Of a stretch of 64,000 bases of DNA, positions 40,430-51,690 are shown piece by piece; positions within the stretch are counted from its first letter, which is position 1; the number at the start of each line of letters is the position of its first letter. The DNA is from Paragorgia papillata (lineage: Eukaryota; Cnidaria; Anthozoa; Scleralcyonacea; Coralliidae), in assembly GCA_035771165.1 (NCBI GenBank), contig JAWNZC010000122.1:1388001-1452000 (forward strand), written 5' to 3'. The translations under genes and the position numbers were made by a program. The notes below the pieces were generated by a model. The model was not told the DNA's origin, made no database searches, and saw nothing but the letters and a program-made list of their open reading frames with translations.

Positions 40430-41398
40430 ATTTGGGTGGGAGGGTGAATGAGTGAGTTAAGAGTATAAGGGGGTGTGAGTAAATGAGTGGGTGGGTGGTT
40501 GTTTGGGTGAGTGAGTAGTTGGGTGGGTAGATAGGTGGTAGTTGAGTGAGTGTGTGGGTAGGTGGTAATTGAGTGGGCAGTTCAGTGGGCATGGATAGTT
40601 GGGGTGGATGTTTCTGTGAATCAGGGTGGGGGAGTGGGTAGGTGGTGGTCAAGTGAGTGTGTGCCAGTGTGTGTAGGGGGTAATTGAGTGGCCATGGGTA
40701 GTTGGGGGAATGGGTGGGTAGGTGGTAGTTGAGTGAGTGAGTGTGGGTAGGTGGTAATTGAGCAGGCAGTTGAGTGGCCATGGGTAGTTGGGGGAGTGGG
40801 TGGATGATTGTGTGAATCAGGGTGGGTGGGTGGGTGGGTAGGTGGTAGTTGAGTGAGTGAGTGAGTGAGTGAGTGTGTGGGTAAGTTGTAATTGAGTGGG
40901 CAGTTGAGTGGCTATGGGTAGTTAGGGGAGTGGGTGGATGGTTGTGTGAATCATGGTGGGCGGGTAGGTGGTGGTCAAGTGAGTGTGCCAGTGTGGGTAG
41001 GTGGTATTTGAGTGGCCATGGGTAGTTGGGGGAATGAGTGGAAGGATGGTTGTGTGAATCAGGGTAGGTGGTAGTTGTGTGTGTGAGTGTGTGGGTAGGT
41101 GGTAATTGAGTGGGCAGTTGAGTAGCCATGGGTAGTTGGGGGAGTGGGTGGATGGTTGTGTGAATCAGGGTGGGTGGGTGGGTGGGTGGGTGGGTATGTG
41201 GTAGTTGAGTGAGTGAGTGTGGGTAGGTGGTAATTGAGTGGGCAGTTGAGTGACCATGGGTAATTGGGGGAGTGGGTGGGTGGTTGTGTGAATCAGGGTG
41301 GGTGGGTGGGTAGGTGGTAGTTGAGTGAGTGAGTGTGTGTGGGTGGTTGAGTGGCCATGGGTAGTTGGGGGAGTGGGTGGATGGTTGTGTGAATCAGC
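40430..41398 (+). repeat. G/T-rich minisatellite, about 100-200 bp units
   Basis: GTGTGAATCAG recurs at about 40614, 40810, 40944, 41052, 41158, 41286 and 41388, between runs of GGTGGGTGG, AGTGAGTG and GGTAATTGAGTGGGCAG. Strong G/C strand asymmetry. It ends about 40 bp from the stop codon of the WSC-like gene. Confidence 0.9.
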
Positions 41399-41439
41399 AT
41401 AGCTCTTGAGCACACATACTTACGTCAATGTTTTAATCT

Positions 41440-42008
41440 TCATGCTGTGTTGTCTTCCTCTTCGCTTATTAGCTGGTAGATGTAACTTGTGCTATCTCCT
41501 CCAGCGCATACCGTCCCATTGCATGGACTGGTTTCGTCAAAGTAACATTCTTCGCTTGCTCCGTGAATTGTGTAGGTGTTTTGAGCACTAGTGGCGCTCC
41601 AACATTCCCCTTCAAAGACAAAAATGGAAACTTGTTGTGTAAAATTTGAAGAGAAAGTGTAAATATATTATAGGAGCTGCAATTATATGACAATAGTTAT
41701 CTTCTCGAACGACACGATTGACTTGACTCAGAAAAAAGTCTGATTACCAAACATAGTCTCAATTCATTTTCTTTAAATGTACCTTCAAAAATACAAAATG
41801 AAATGCTTGAAGGTGAATTGCAATGTCAAACAAATAAACACCCAGAGCTCCCAATGAAAAGCTCTAGGAAACTTCCTAGTGAACTGGATCGCATTTCTTA
41901 ATCTGCATACTGATTGAAATCAATGAAGAAAACACCGCAAATCGCGATGCGAATACTCGTTTGAGAAGCAAGATCAGACACTCGTCTATCGTGTTTCATC
42001 ATCATCAT

Positions 42009-42054
<46 letters not shown>

Positions 42055-44717
42055 TAGTAAAACAAAAGACAAACTTGAGTTACTTCATTCAAACTTTAAT
42101 TCACTACAAATCTGTTTCGTATGGTAAGCGGAGCCTACCACACTCTTCAGGTGACTATTGCAACTGATGTTAACGCTTAAGAAATTTGAAATTTGAATTA
42201 TACTGGTCAAGGGATTAATCGATTATGTGGTTGACTCATATGACAATGGTATGTAGCTAGGTGTGATAAATAGTCGGTTAATGATTACATAATAAGTGTT
42301 TCTTCCTATGTCTACAAGTGGATACGAGTTCGTTTCTACGGTTGAGTGAGCTTAGTTCCGGATAGAAAATAATGATAAACTTTTTATATATATATATATA
42401 TATATACGCTCCTTCACTTCGGTGTTGTTGAGCACTCTGCGAAGTTGCCGTGGGTACCTATTAGCGATAATGCAACGCTCACTACCCTTGTGGAAGTTTG
42501 AGCACTCTGGGCCCATGCGCACTTCACGCTATCTGAATGTATTTCACCGATGCTGTCCCACATGCGGTTGTCACCGACGATCGCATGTGTATAAGTAATT
42601 GGTGAAATTCATTCAGATTGTTCCAAGCTACACTGATGAGCTGTTGTACAGCGAAACACCGTGTCTGTAGATTGAACTATATATATATATATATATATAT
42701 ATAATCTACCAAGCCTGCAATTTGCCAGTATACTCGGTAATGCACACCTACCTCCATTATTAATGCCAAATGTTGTGTATCCGTTCTCTTTGATTTTTCT
42801 GGCACATCTGCAGATCAATCCTTCCATGTACTTTCCCCAACTGTTAAAGTCAGTAGATATCAATCCTGAAAACTTAGGACTTTGAGGATTAATGTCATCC
42901 AGAATAAGCTTATCCAGAAGACGATTCTCACTATTTTCATTGTAACAACCCAGTGCTGTGTAACTTAGTTCGCATACGTCTAAAAACGAAAAGTTTATAT
43001 AAAATGTAATCAAAATTTTCCTTCTCATGTAAAGATACGTGGTAGGAAATTGGCCATGCACTGTATGTGGGAAAGGTGTTGGGAGTAATTCAATTCGATG
43101 TACAGTGTGCAGTGGATGGGTCCACAAGAGATGCTCAGGTGTGCATGGTTCGTTGGCTAGAGTTGAATATACTTTTGTGTACAAAGTGTGTAAGAGAGCA
43201 GGTCATGGAGAGGATAGTGGCATAGATGAAAACTTGGATTTGGGAAATGGGGTGCATTTAGAAAATGTAGCTGGGAAAGTTTTGTTATCTGGGGGATATC
43301 CCCCAATGGGGGTGGAGGTGCAAATTCGGCGTCTGTAGCAAGGGTGTGTTGTGCATGGAAGAAGATTAAAGAGCTGTCAGGAATCCTGACAAGGAAGGAA
43401 GTGTCATTAAAACTTAAAGGGAAAGTGTATGTGACATGTGTGAGGAGTGCAATTGTGTGGAAGCGAGACATGGGCCATGAATGTGGAGCAGAGTGCAAGA
43501 CTGGAGGGAACAGAGATGAGGACGATACGATGGATGTGTGGTGTATCTTTGTTGGATAGAGTCCCGTGTGTGGAGTTGAGAGAAAGAATGGGGATTGAGT
43601 TGGTGACTGATGTTGTGAGGTGGAACCGGTCGAGATGGCTGGGGTATGTATTGCGGAAAGATGATGGAGACTGGGTGAAAAAAAAGCATGTCGTATGAGG
43701 TGGAAGGTGTGAGAGGATCGAGAGGAAGGCCAAGGACGACATGGAGTCAGGTTGTGGAGAGGGACATGAGAGAGTGTGGTCTTTAAGGGAGGATGCGCAA
43801 GAGAGAGAGAAGTGGAGGAAACTGCTGTGGGGAGCCGCCAGCTAACCCCTGCGTAAGCGGGAAAAATGGCCGTAAAACGAGTCTTGTTGTTTAATATGTG
43901 AAGATAGATGTGGTTTTTGTATACAGATTAGACAGTCAGTTTTTTTAACGTTGTATTCTCACAACCTGTGTACGTTGAGACAAGCTTAAAAAGTTACTGT
44001 TCATGACCCAACGTTTCGACACTCCGATCTAGTGTCTTCATCTAGGGGTGATTTTTGTGAAGAAAGGTTCTATCGGACTCTTGCAGGTGACGTCAAAGTC
44101 GCCATGTTGGGTGGCAACTTCAAAGTACGTTTAGTGGACTTGACCACCATCTGGACAGAAAACGGAGGTGACGTCACGTGAAAGTAAAGAATACATAAGG
44201 GCATCAAATCGACTATATTTCGAAATAGTCCAAATGGATTATAGGCGTACCTTTTGTGATTCGATACACAAAGTTTGTGTAACCTTTTCCTGTGCAAAAC
44301 GGGTCATGACTGCGGCACGGCTCGTAGCATTGGTTAACGCAGCTTGTGGAAGCACCATCTTTGTAATACTTCACATCGCCGTCAGCTCCACTCCAGCATT
44401 CACCTTAACACAGAGTCATAGACTTGTTGTCACTTTCCTCCTTCTGATGCATGCTAACGAATAGATTGACTTATCGATGTATTTTAGATCATTTATGCAA
44501 TGGTCTACTATATTACCAAACCAACTAGAACAACACAAACCTCCCAAACTATGATTGATGTATGTATTACTAACTTTTCTTTTTCGGTCGGTCTGTCTGT
44601 CTGTTTTTGTCTGTTTGTCTGTCTACGTGTGTGTTTGTTTGTTTGTTTGGTTGTTTGTTTGTTTGTTTGTCTGTCTGTCTGTTTGTCTACTTGTGTGTGT
44701 CTGTTTGTCTATGTGTT

Positions 44718-44748
<31 letters not shown>

Positions 44749-44795
44749 TTCTGTCTGTTTGTTTGTTTGTTTGTTTGTTTGTTTGTTTGTTTGTT

Positions 44796-44883
<88 letters not shown>

Positions 44884-46710
44884 CATCACAATTTACTCTA
44901 ATGAAGGGCTCTGCTCGAAACGTCTGTATTTCGTTATTAAAACTATTCTCGGCAGTTTACCATCTTTTTCACTTTGTTAGCTAGTCTGTCTGTGCCTCTC
45001 TTGTACCTGTTTGTCTACGGTTGTTCTGTTATAGTCTGTGTCAATTTATTTATTGGTCCATCAGTATAGATCATACCATAATACTGAACGCCAAATGTGT
45101 TGAATTCCTTCTCCATTGCTACTTGAGCACATCTGCATGCAAATTCAGGAAGATAGGTGTCGTAGTTGTACCAATCAATTGCAATCCCGCTGGACACTGC
45201 GTGACTGGTATCTCTGTCGGTCAGTATGTAGTCACTCAACGGTCGATTGTCGTCATCGTAACATCCAAGCCGCTCGAATTTTACAGGGCACTCGTACATT
45301 TCTAGAAACAAATCAAAATTTCAATATACAGGGTGTCCCAAAAAAAAATGCCCCCCATCCATTTATGAGGTGCACCTTCTTTAATTATGGTACAAGAAGT
45401 AAATTTTTATATCACGCCGAAAGCCCATCCCTCCTCCTTTGTTGTCTGAAATTTTCAGAGCTAAGTAGTTATCTACTCGCTTCGTGTAGTCATTTAAAGA
45501 GGCAACATCAAAATTTGAACTTGTCCAAATTATGTATGCTACGTTGACGTAAAGCTATGTCTACGTCTCCTAAAGGCTTCCCTTGTCCTTGAATGTTCTT
45601 TCCTCGGGAGTGAATTGTTGTCCAACCATCTTAAGACGGATGAAGTAACGTGGACTTCCTCCTACATGGCAAACATGTGCATGGAACTCTCATGAGCATT
45701 GTTATTACCCCAAGGAACCCCACGTGATTTGATGCCGCATTGCTTTATTTGGAATCAAACTTTATTCCCCTGTGGTCAGTTTTCACATGCATATGTATTC
45801 AAACTTGTATTCCGCACTCAAACAAAGCTGTGGTCAAAAACGGGATGGGCGACATTCGTTTGGGACACCCTGTATTTTTTCAAATCTGTTAAACGCGCTA
45901 AAGTCTCCACCAATGACATGGTCTCGTTCTACTGTACATGTATTCGTAGCGTTGTGGAATATGCATCACCCGTGTACTATTACGCTCTACCTGGATATCT
46001 CAGTGACGAGCTTGAACGCATTCAAAAACGAGCCCTTATCATCTTGGGACCTGGGATATCATACAGTGATAGCCTAATAATCTGCAATCCCTCCTCACTT
46101 GCTGACCGTCGTAGTCGATAGTTAACGACCCTAGTCACAAGCTGTACATGCAAATTATTACCAGCTTCCATTGTCAATTCTAGATACTCCTTAAGACACA
46201 AACGATTTTGTATAGAACCTCGTTATCATACTGATAGATTTAGAAAGTCCTAATTTATTCCCGCTTCAGTACGTCTTTGTAATTGATAATATTTATATTA
46301 GTTAGTTCATCCAATGTAGTTCAGCATATTGCTGCAATATTGGTTCTTAATAAATTATTATTATTATTGTTATTATTGTTGTTATTATTATTATTGTTAT
46401 TATTGTTATTGTTGTTGTTGTTGTTGTTGTTGTTGCTGTTGCTGTTACTGTTACTGTTATTATTATTGTTATTATTGTTATTGTTATTGTTGTTGTTATT
46501 ATTGTTATTATTGTTGTTATTATTATTATTGTTATTATTGTTATTGTTGTTGTTGTTACTGTTACTGTTACTGTTATTATTATTATTGCTATTGCTATTG
46601 TTATTGTTATTGTTATTGTTATTGCTATTGCTATTGCTATTGCTATTGTTATTGTTATTGTTATTGTTATTGTTATTGTTATTATTATTGTTATTATTAT
46701 TGCTATTGTT

Positions 46711-46752
<42 letters not shown>

Positions 46753-49700
46753 GCTGTTGTTGTTGTTGTTGTTATTATTATTGTTATTATTATTATTAAA
46801 GAACCACTTACCTATTTCGTAGATGAAATTATGATGGGTGGCTCCTACACAATTGTCGGAGCTTGATGTACATTTTTTGTATCCTGGTCCGTAACAAGCA
46901 CTTCCTTTACCGTGTTTATTATACGAGTCAGCAGCAGCTGGAGAAGGACCACTCCAACATTCACCTAAACATTAATACAAACTAAACTTAATATAGATAA
47001 GTTTTGTGGAAACACCACGTAAAATATTTATTTGCTAAGCTTTCGGGCTGTTGACTCAGGCATTCATCAGAGCAATGACAACAAATTGTTGGCTCACGTC
47101 ATTTATAAACTAAGCAACTGATCAATTAAATCACGTAAGAATACAATGGCGTATCGCGTTAATTTTATTAATTAGAAAACAAAATCAAGAATGTTTTCCG
47201 AATAGGGCACACCACGTACTGTTTAATGGCTGTCCCTCCTGAGAAATAGTGTGATGTTTTGCAATCTCAATAGATTCCCTTGTTCTTAATTAATAAAATT
47301 AACGTGATACGCCATTGTATTCTTATGTGATTTAGTTGATCAGTTGCTTAGTTTATAAATGACGTGAGCCAACGATTTGTTGTTATTGCTCTGATGAACG
47401 CCTGAGTCAACAGGCCGAAAGCTTAGCAAAGAAATATTTTACGTGGTGTTTCCACAAAACTTATTTATATTACATTATCGCCATGAAAACTTTCAAAGAA
47501 TTAAACTAAACTTAGTTAGCCAGGGAACCTTTGGAATTAAAATTGGAAATACTTTTGAGAGATTTTCTTTTGTACACTTTGATTGCTTTAAAGTGTTTAT
47601 GAAACGAAAATTAAGTTTGTCTTATTTGAAAGAACTTTTGAAATGACAAAGTAAGATCGTTTGCTGTTTTTTGTTTCCTTGCTTCGTTTATGAGATATTT
47701 CAGTTTGTTTTATATGTGAAACTAACCAGTGACATCACAACGTGCATAATGACTTACTGGGAAAGGTTATATATCTTTTCTGTTATCAAGCGGAATCACT
47801 TCAAAGCAATTATGTGTGCGTTTTTCCCTTACAACAACAGAAATATACATTTTCAACTGATTCCGTTTAGTAATAGCAAAGATATATAACCTTTCCCAGT
47901 AAGTCATTATGCACCTTGTGATGTCACTGGTTAGTTTCACATATAAAACAAACTGAAATATCTCATAAACGAAGCAAGGAAACAAAAAACAGCAAAAGAT
48001 CTTACTTTGTCATTTCAAAAGTTCTTTCAAATAAGACAAACTTAATTTTCGTTTCATAAACACTTTAAGGTGGCTTGATAGGAAAAAGTTATGAGAAATT
48101 ATATTTCCCCCTCTAAAGCGTTTTGCAGTGTACATTTGTTCCTCATTCTTGTTCCTTGCATAGCCCATTGAACTATAGAGCGTTTCCACTCACGTGATCG
48201 GTGGCCCCATTCGGGTGGTGAAACAATACGAAATATTTGAATGAGAAAGAGCTAATTCCCATACCGTACACCAATATGGCCGCCATTTCATTGTTTTGGT
48301 ACACCCGAATATGGCCGCCGTGACGTCAGATGAAAACGCTCTATAAGAAGACTGGAACGCAAACCCAGGGGGGGGGTTTGAAGCCAGTGCCAGTCCCTTT
48401 GCAGGTATAGCGCCTGTGCTTCAAGGTACTTAATTTTCATCCTGCCATATAATTATTTTGTTTGGGACGATAACAAATTACTCCAAAACAACGGATTCGT
48501 TGAAATACATTGTTTATGTACGTTTTTAGAAATAGCATTGGCTTCAATTTGATGTATAGCATAAGTTTCCTCGTTATGTTAAAGAATGTGGTAAATGTTC
48601 GGTCATATTTCATTGGGAAATAACACTAAGAACCTTGTTGTAGTTTTTCTGAGTTTTGAGCTGAAATACTTAACGCCGAACGTTGGGCTGTATATGAAAC
48701 TGAAGCTATTGAAAAATGCTATTTGGTTTAGAAACTTCAAGAGCTTAGCTAAAAGGGAAATAATTAAAAAATATAAAAACAACTGCCATTTTGTAACGTT
48801 TGGCAAACAAAGTGGCAGTTGTTTTTCTATTTTTTTAAATATTTCCCTTTTAGCTGAAGTTTCTATACCAAATAGCATTTTTCAATAGCTTCAGTTTCAT
48901 ATACAGCCCAACGTTCAGCGTTAAGTATTTCAGCTCAAAACTCAGAAAAACTAACATTTAAAGATTTTTGGCTTCATCCAATCATAGGGCCTGTTTATGG
49001 AGTTAGCGTTCCAGTCTTCCTATAGAGTTCACTGGCATAGCCTTAGTGTCAGTGTTGATAATTGAAAGGTTTTACACTTGCAGCATTTGTGTATCTGGAC
49101 AAATTACATTTATTGTAATAGGCAAATTTAATGCAAATTAGAATTTCTGAACTAACTAGAACAAAGATTTCCCAGCCACGAGTAACACTAGGGCCGTGCA
49201 AGGGACTAGGACGAAGCACGAGTCTACACGGTGAACCCACTGATCTCAATAAAACTGGATGGGCCATAGGGTCGAATTTCGCGTGCCAGTTGTATGATGA
49301 CGTGACCACTACCCAAGATGGCTGTCGCTAAAGTTCATAGCTTTCGTAGATTGAAAACAGGCAAAAAGAGTTATTTTAAGAAAATTTAAACGAATATAAG
49401 AACACAAGAAGTAGTCAGTAAGGTTTAAGACGCTAATTTCCTGTATTTGTTTCTGTTACTGAGCTGTGAAACATTTAAATTTCGTTGTTTTTCTTCAGTG
49501 CCGACAACGAAGAAACTTCACGATAATATAAACTGAAAAACAGACTATAAAATCTACGAAGAATTCAATTCCAATTCTTAAATTGTACTTTTTATAGTAC
49601 TCTTAATGCCTTAACAATATCTCGTGTTGTGTACTTGCCATCTTTTGACTGTATTTGTTGTTAAACAGTGAAAACTAAACGAACCGGCATCTGTTGTTTG

Positions 49701-50995
49701 CTTTACGGCTTTTCCGACTCCCCCGGCACAGAGTACTTAATATTCCTCCCCTGATAATCTGACCGTGCTGACGTCAAGATAGCTTATGCTGGTCAACTTT
49801 AGGATTGGGAACAAGTTCTAAGGCCGCAATGCGTCATATAAGATGGCGGCGACTGGCACGAAATGTTTGACTGCTGGCCATAGGGAATGGCCTATCCAGT
49901 TTATTTAGAGATCAGTGGGTGAACCGTTTTAGAGGGAAAAATCTGATCGTTCATAGCTTTTTCCTATCGAGCCACCATAAATAGAATTTGGCACTTATAG
50001 AGTTTACAATAGCGGAAGTTTTAAGCTGTAAAAAAGTTAATCAGAATTAGGCTTTATAGGACGGATATGTAAAGAATATTCAAGACATGTTCCTGATAAA
50101 AAAAATTCAGAAAGAATCCAGCAAAAAAAGAAGGCAAAGAACAAAAAGTTCCTACTTGTTCTAAAGCAAATCATTTTAGTTTTACTTACCCCAAAACTGC
50201 AATCCAAATAACTTGTAACCTTTCTTCATCGCAGCCTCAGCACAACGGCAAGTAAATGCTGGCAAGTATTCGTCCCAGTTGTACCAATCAACATTGTAGC
50301 CATTATATACCGAACTATGTACGTCCCTTTCATTAACAAGTTGTTTTGGAAGGGCCCGATCTGATCTTTTGTCTTTATAACAGCCAACAACTTTGTAACG
50401 AACTCGACATCCACATTTGGATTCCACTTTTATAGGAAGGAAGGAAGGAAGGAAGGAAGGAAGGAAGGAAGGAAGGAAGGAAGGAAGGAAGGAAGGAAGG
50501 AAGGAAGGAAGGAAGGAAGGAAGGAAGGAAGGAAGGAAGGAAGGAGAGGGGGAGAGAAGGAAGGAAGGAAGGAGAGGGGGGAGAGAAGGAAGGGAGGGAG
50601 GGAGGAAGAAAGAAAGAAAAGAAAGGAGGGAAAGAAAGAAGGAGAGAGGGAGAGAAGAAAGGAAGGAACGAAGGAGTGAGGAGAAAGAAGGGAAGGAAGG
50701 AAGAAAGGAAGAAAGAAGGATGAACGGACGAAAGGAAGGAAAGAAAGAAAGAAAAAGGTAGAAAGGAAGAAATAAAAGGAAGGAATAAAAAGAAAGAATT
50801 AGTAAATAATAAATGAATGAATGAATGAATGAATGAATGAATGAATGAATGAATAAGTAAGAAATGAATAAGTAAACAAGCAATTAAAAAAAATGAATAA
50901 CTTATAAATAAATTACATCTTAGTTACAAAATGTATCAGTTACCTTTAATTGCTGCAAAAGCCAAGAAAATCATACATATTATTGAACACCTCAT
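41440..50995 (-). CDS. Secreted protein with three tandem WSC-like modules, complete
   Basis: Seven minus-strand exons: 50944-50995, 50190-50426, 46812-46964, 45077-45301, 44251-44403, 42752-42979, 41440-41609. All introns are phase 1 and GT-AG; the total is 1218 nt, 405 residues. Exon 1 is a signal peptide (MRCSIICMIFLAFAAIKG). Then come three copies of a two-exon module of about 125 residues. The first half has GCY near its start, WYNWDEYLPAFTCRCA, and GYKLFGLQFWG. The second half has GECWSG, a Cys-rich loop and an aromatic end such as NFIYEI, NFVYRI or YIYQLI. The first half plus GECWS resembles a WSC carbohydrate-binding domain (GCY..C..C..G..FG.Q..ECWCG), but CWCG is CWS here. An acidic tail SEEEDNTA precedes TGA. 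The role is not known; an extracellular lectin-like or matrix protein is plausible. Repeats fill the introns. Confidence 0.87.
42004..42060. repeat. (ATC)n-(TA)n microsatellite
   Basis: ATCATCATCATC passes into (TA)n. It abuts the repeat that carries the hammerhead at 42101-42154. Confidence 0.9.
42101..42154 (-). ncRNA. Type-I hammerhead ribozyme, copy C, sense strand of the WSC-like gene
   Basis: On minus: stem I UCAC/GUGA (42151-42154 with 42101-42104) and core CUGAAGA (42144-42150). Stem II is GUGUGGUA/UACCAUAC, eight pairs including one G-U, with a 9-nt loop. GAAA is at 42115-42118. Stem III is ACA/UGU with loop GAUU; cleavage base A (42105). It lies in intron 6, in the transcribed orientation. 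Sequence differs from copies A and B outside the core. Confidence 0.75.
42385..42710 (+). mobile_element. Hammerhead-bearing repeat between (TA)n tracts, copy 2
   Basis: Between (TA)n at 42388-42408 and (TA)n at 42679-42704. It repeats the 11134-11345 block almost exactly and has about 70 bp more at its 5' side (GCTCCTTCACTTCGGTGTTG..). GAGCACTCTG occurs twice (42430 and 42499). Confidence 0.8.
42628..42670 (+). ncRNA. Type-I hammerhead ribozyme, copy A2
   Basis: Identical to copy A1 over all stems and core: stem I CUACA/UGUAG, CUGAUGA at 42633-42639, stem II GCUGU/ACAGC, GAAA at 42653-42656, stem III ACA/UGU, cleavage base C42665. It is antisense to the WSC-like gene in its intron 6. Confidence 0.85.
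43030..43875 (+). pseudogene. Non-LTR retrotransposon remnant (zinc-knuckle and RT C-terminal region)
   Basis: Encodes C-x2-C..C-x2-C-x4-H-x2-C (WPCTVCGKG, IRCTVCSGWVHKRCSGV). Further on are WKKIKELSGIL-like, VYVTCVRSAIVW, GSETWAMN, RWNRSRWLGYVLRKDDGDWV and GRPRTTW in shifting frames. These are hallmarks of the C-terminal half of LINE ORF2 proteins. At least three frame changes and internal stops make it dead. It sits on the opposite strand within intron 5 of the WSC-like gene. Confidence 0.75.
44588..44884 (+). repeat. (TCTG)n / (TTTG)n microsatellite
   Basis: About 300 bp alternating TCTG and TTTG blocks. It ends next to CTCTAATGAAGGGCTCTGCTC then GAAACG, a degenerate hammerhead-like centre. 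Confidence 0.95.
45329..45872. mobile_element. Mariner-type MITE
   Basis: Ends CAGGGTGTCCCAAA and TTTGGGACACCCTG are perfect 14-bp inverted repeats, flanked by TA (45327-45328 and 45873-45874). 544 bp, no transposase. It starts 26 bp upstream (in gene sense) of WSC-like exon 4, inside intron 3. Confidence 0.88.
45873..46345 (+). pseudogene. 5'-truncated non-LTR retrotransposon 3' end
   Basis: Encodes KRAKVSTNDMVSFYCTCIRS, VVEYASPVYYYALPGYLSDE, LERIQKRALIILGPGISY then DRRSR and TAG. This is the thumb/C-terminal region of CR1/L2-like reverse transcriptases (FYCTCIRPVLEYA.PV.H..LP.YLS..LE..QKRAL). It ends in a (TTA)n-type tail that runs into the large microsatellite at 46350. Confidence 0.82.
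46348..46798 (+). repeat. (TTATTG)n-like microsatellite
   Basis: About 450 bp of TTA, TTG, CTA and CTG trinucleotides. It ends 14 bp before the exon 3 donor region of the WSC-like gene (46811). It appears to have grown from the LINE tail. Confidence 0.95.
47000..47462. mobile_element. Fold-back element of the 18180-19385 family, copy 2
   Basis: AGTTTTGTGGAAACACCACGT at the left and ACGTGGTGTTTCCACAAAACT at the right. The arms contain CAACAAATTGTTGGCTCACG and complement plus the CTGATGAA..GAAAGC motif. Shorter than the first copy, without the LINE insert. Confidence 0.82.
47592..48064. mobile_element. TTAA-flanked fold-back element, AGTGTTTATGAAACG family
   Basis: TTAA at 47588-47591 and 48065-48068. 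Near-identical to 30485-30961, with the centre inverted relative to it. Its right TTAA is also the left TTAA of the next element. Confidence 0.86.
48069..49976. mobile_element. GGTGGCT fold-back element with nested repeats
   Basis: Left end GGTGGCTTGATAGGAAAAAG; right end GCTTTTTCCTATCGAGCCACC. It includes the CTATAGAGCG MITE (48172-48346) and a hairpin with AACTTCAAGAGCTTAGCTAAAAG-type arms (48600-48960). It also has a repeat block shared with 35290-35400 (TTGCATTAAATTTGC type). The right flank is ATAA instead of TTAA. Confidence 0.7.
48172..48346. mobile_element. MITE with CTATAGAGCGTTT ends, copy 2
   Basis: Same arrangement as 27075-27250. It keeps CACGTGATCGGTGGCCCCAT and GGCCGCCGTGACGTCAGATG. 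Confidence 0.82.
50433..50880 (-). repeat. (TTCC)n microsatellite acting as the pyrimidine tract of intron 1
   Basis: Read on minus, TTCC and TTTC runs lead straight into the acceptor TTCCTATAAAAG of WSC-like exon 2 (50426). (ATGA)n lies at the far end (50812-50852). Confidence 0.92.
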
Positions 50996-51540
50996 GTTAT
51001 TCACCTTTAAAATGTTGCCAACTCACAAGCTATATGAACGAAAATAGATAATAAATTACACCACCGTCTTGAAATGCTGCGACGAGAAAAACTCGTTTTT
51101 CCAAATGTGATCTTATTAATCAGGAATCATCCAATAAAAAAAAAAAGACCTTTTTTTGTGAGAAATCTTCTTGTAACGGTTTGAAATGGCGGATAAATAC
51201 CAATCAAACAAATAAATTTAAAAAAAGAATAGCACCCTTATTTTTAATTTGTAATTTATAATTTAAAATTGATATCCGTCATTTGAAAGTAAAAAACATT
51301 TTTCTAAGAAAATAATTTTTTTTGAATATTTTAAAAATCTGTCCATTAAAATTGGGTTACCTAAATTTAATATATGACATAATATATGCAGCATTAAAAT
51401 AGCTAGTAATAGTATAAACAATCAACAGTTTTATTGGAGGAGTGTTGCTCGCTGGTGCGGTTCAGCAAGTATTTCTTATCAACATTTGTACCTAGCGGTA
51501 CAGGAGAAGTAACAATAGGACTCTAGGTCCCTTACACGGT
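50996..51540. promoter_or_regulatory. Upstream region of the WSC-like gene
   Basis: AT-rich, no repeat I recognise up to the SINE fragment at 51545. No clear TATA box or initiator could be chosen. Confidence 0.3.
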
Positions 51541-51544
51541 TATC

Positions 51545-51690
51545 CTCCTAAGGTCTAGGTGTTGGTTTTACGGAGGGAGGAAAACCGGAGTACCCGGTGA
51601 AAAACCCTCGAAGCACAGGAGAGACCAACTAAACTCTACTCACATGAGACCCAAGCTCGAGAATGGGGTTATTCCCCATATATGGATGAT
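51545..51690 (-). mobile_element. 5S-derived SINE, 3' half only
   Basis: On minus: CTCATGTGAGTAGAGTTTAG, CTCCTGTGCTTCGAGGGTTTT and CCTCCCTCCGTAAAACC. The 5S-like head is missing. Confidence 0.8.

Noticed and set aside
40422..41413. Minus-strand frames rich in PTHP and TTTYP
   Set aside because: Translation of the G/T-rich minisatellite; no splice or start support.
43970..44055. Hammerhead on the minus strand (CUAGAUGA..GACACU..AGUGUC..GAAACG)
   Set aside because: The first core has an inserted A and stem I does not pair; only the hairpin is left. Kept out of the ribozyme list.
44895..44945. Hammerhead core CUAAUGA..GAAACG after the TCTG array
   Set aside because: Core base changed and no stem I; probably a relic of the same fold-back families.
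46283..46822. Poly-leucine frame
   Set aside because: Translation of the TTA/TTG/CTG microsatellite.
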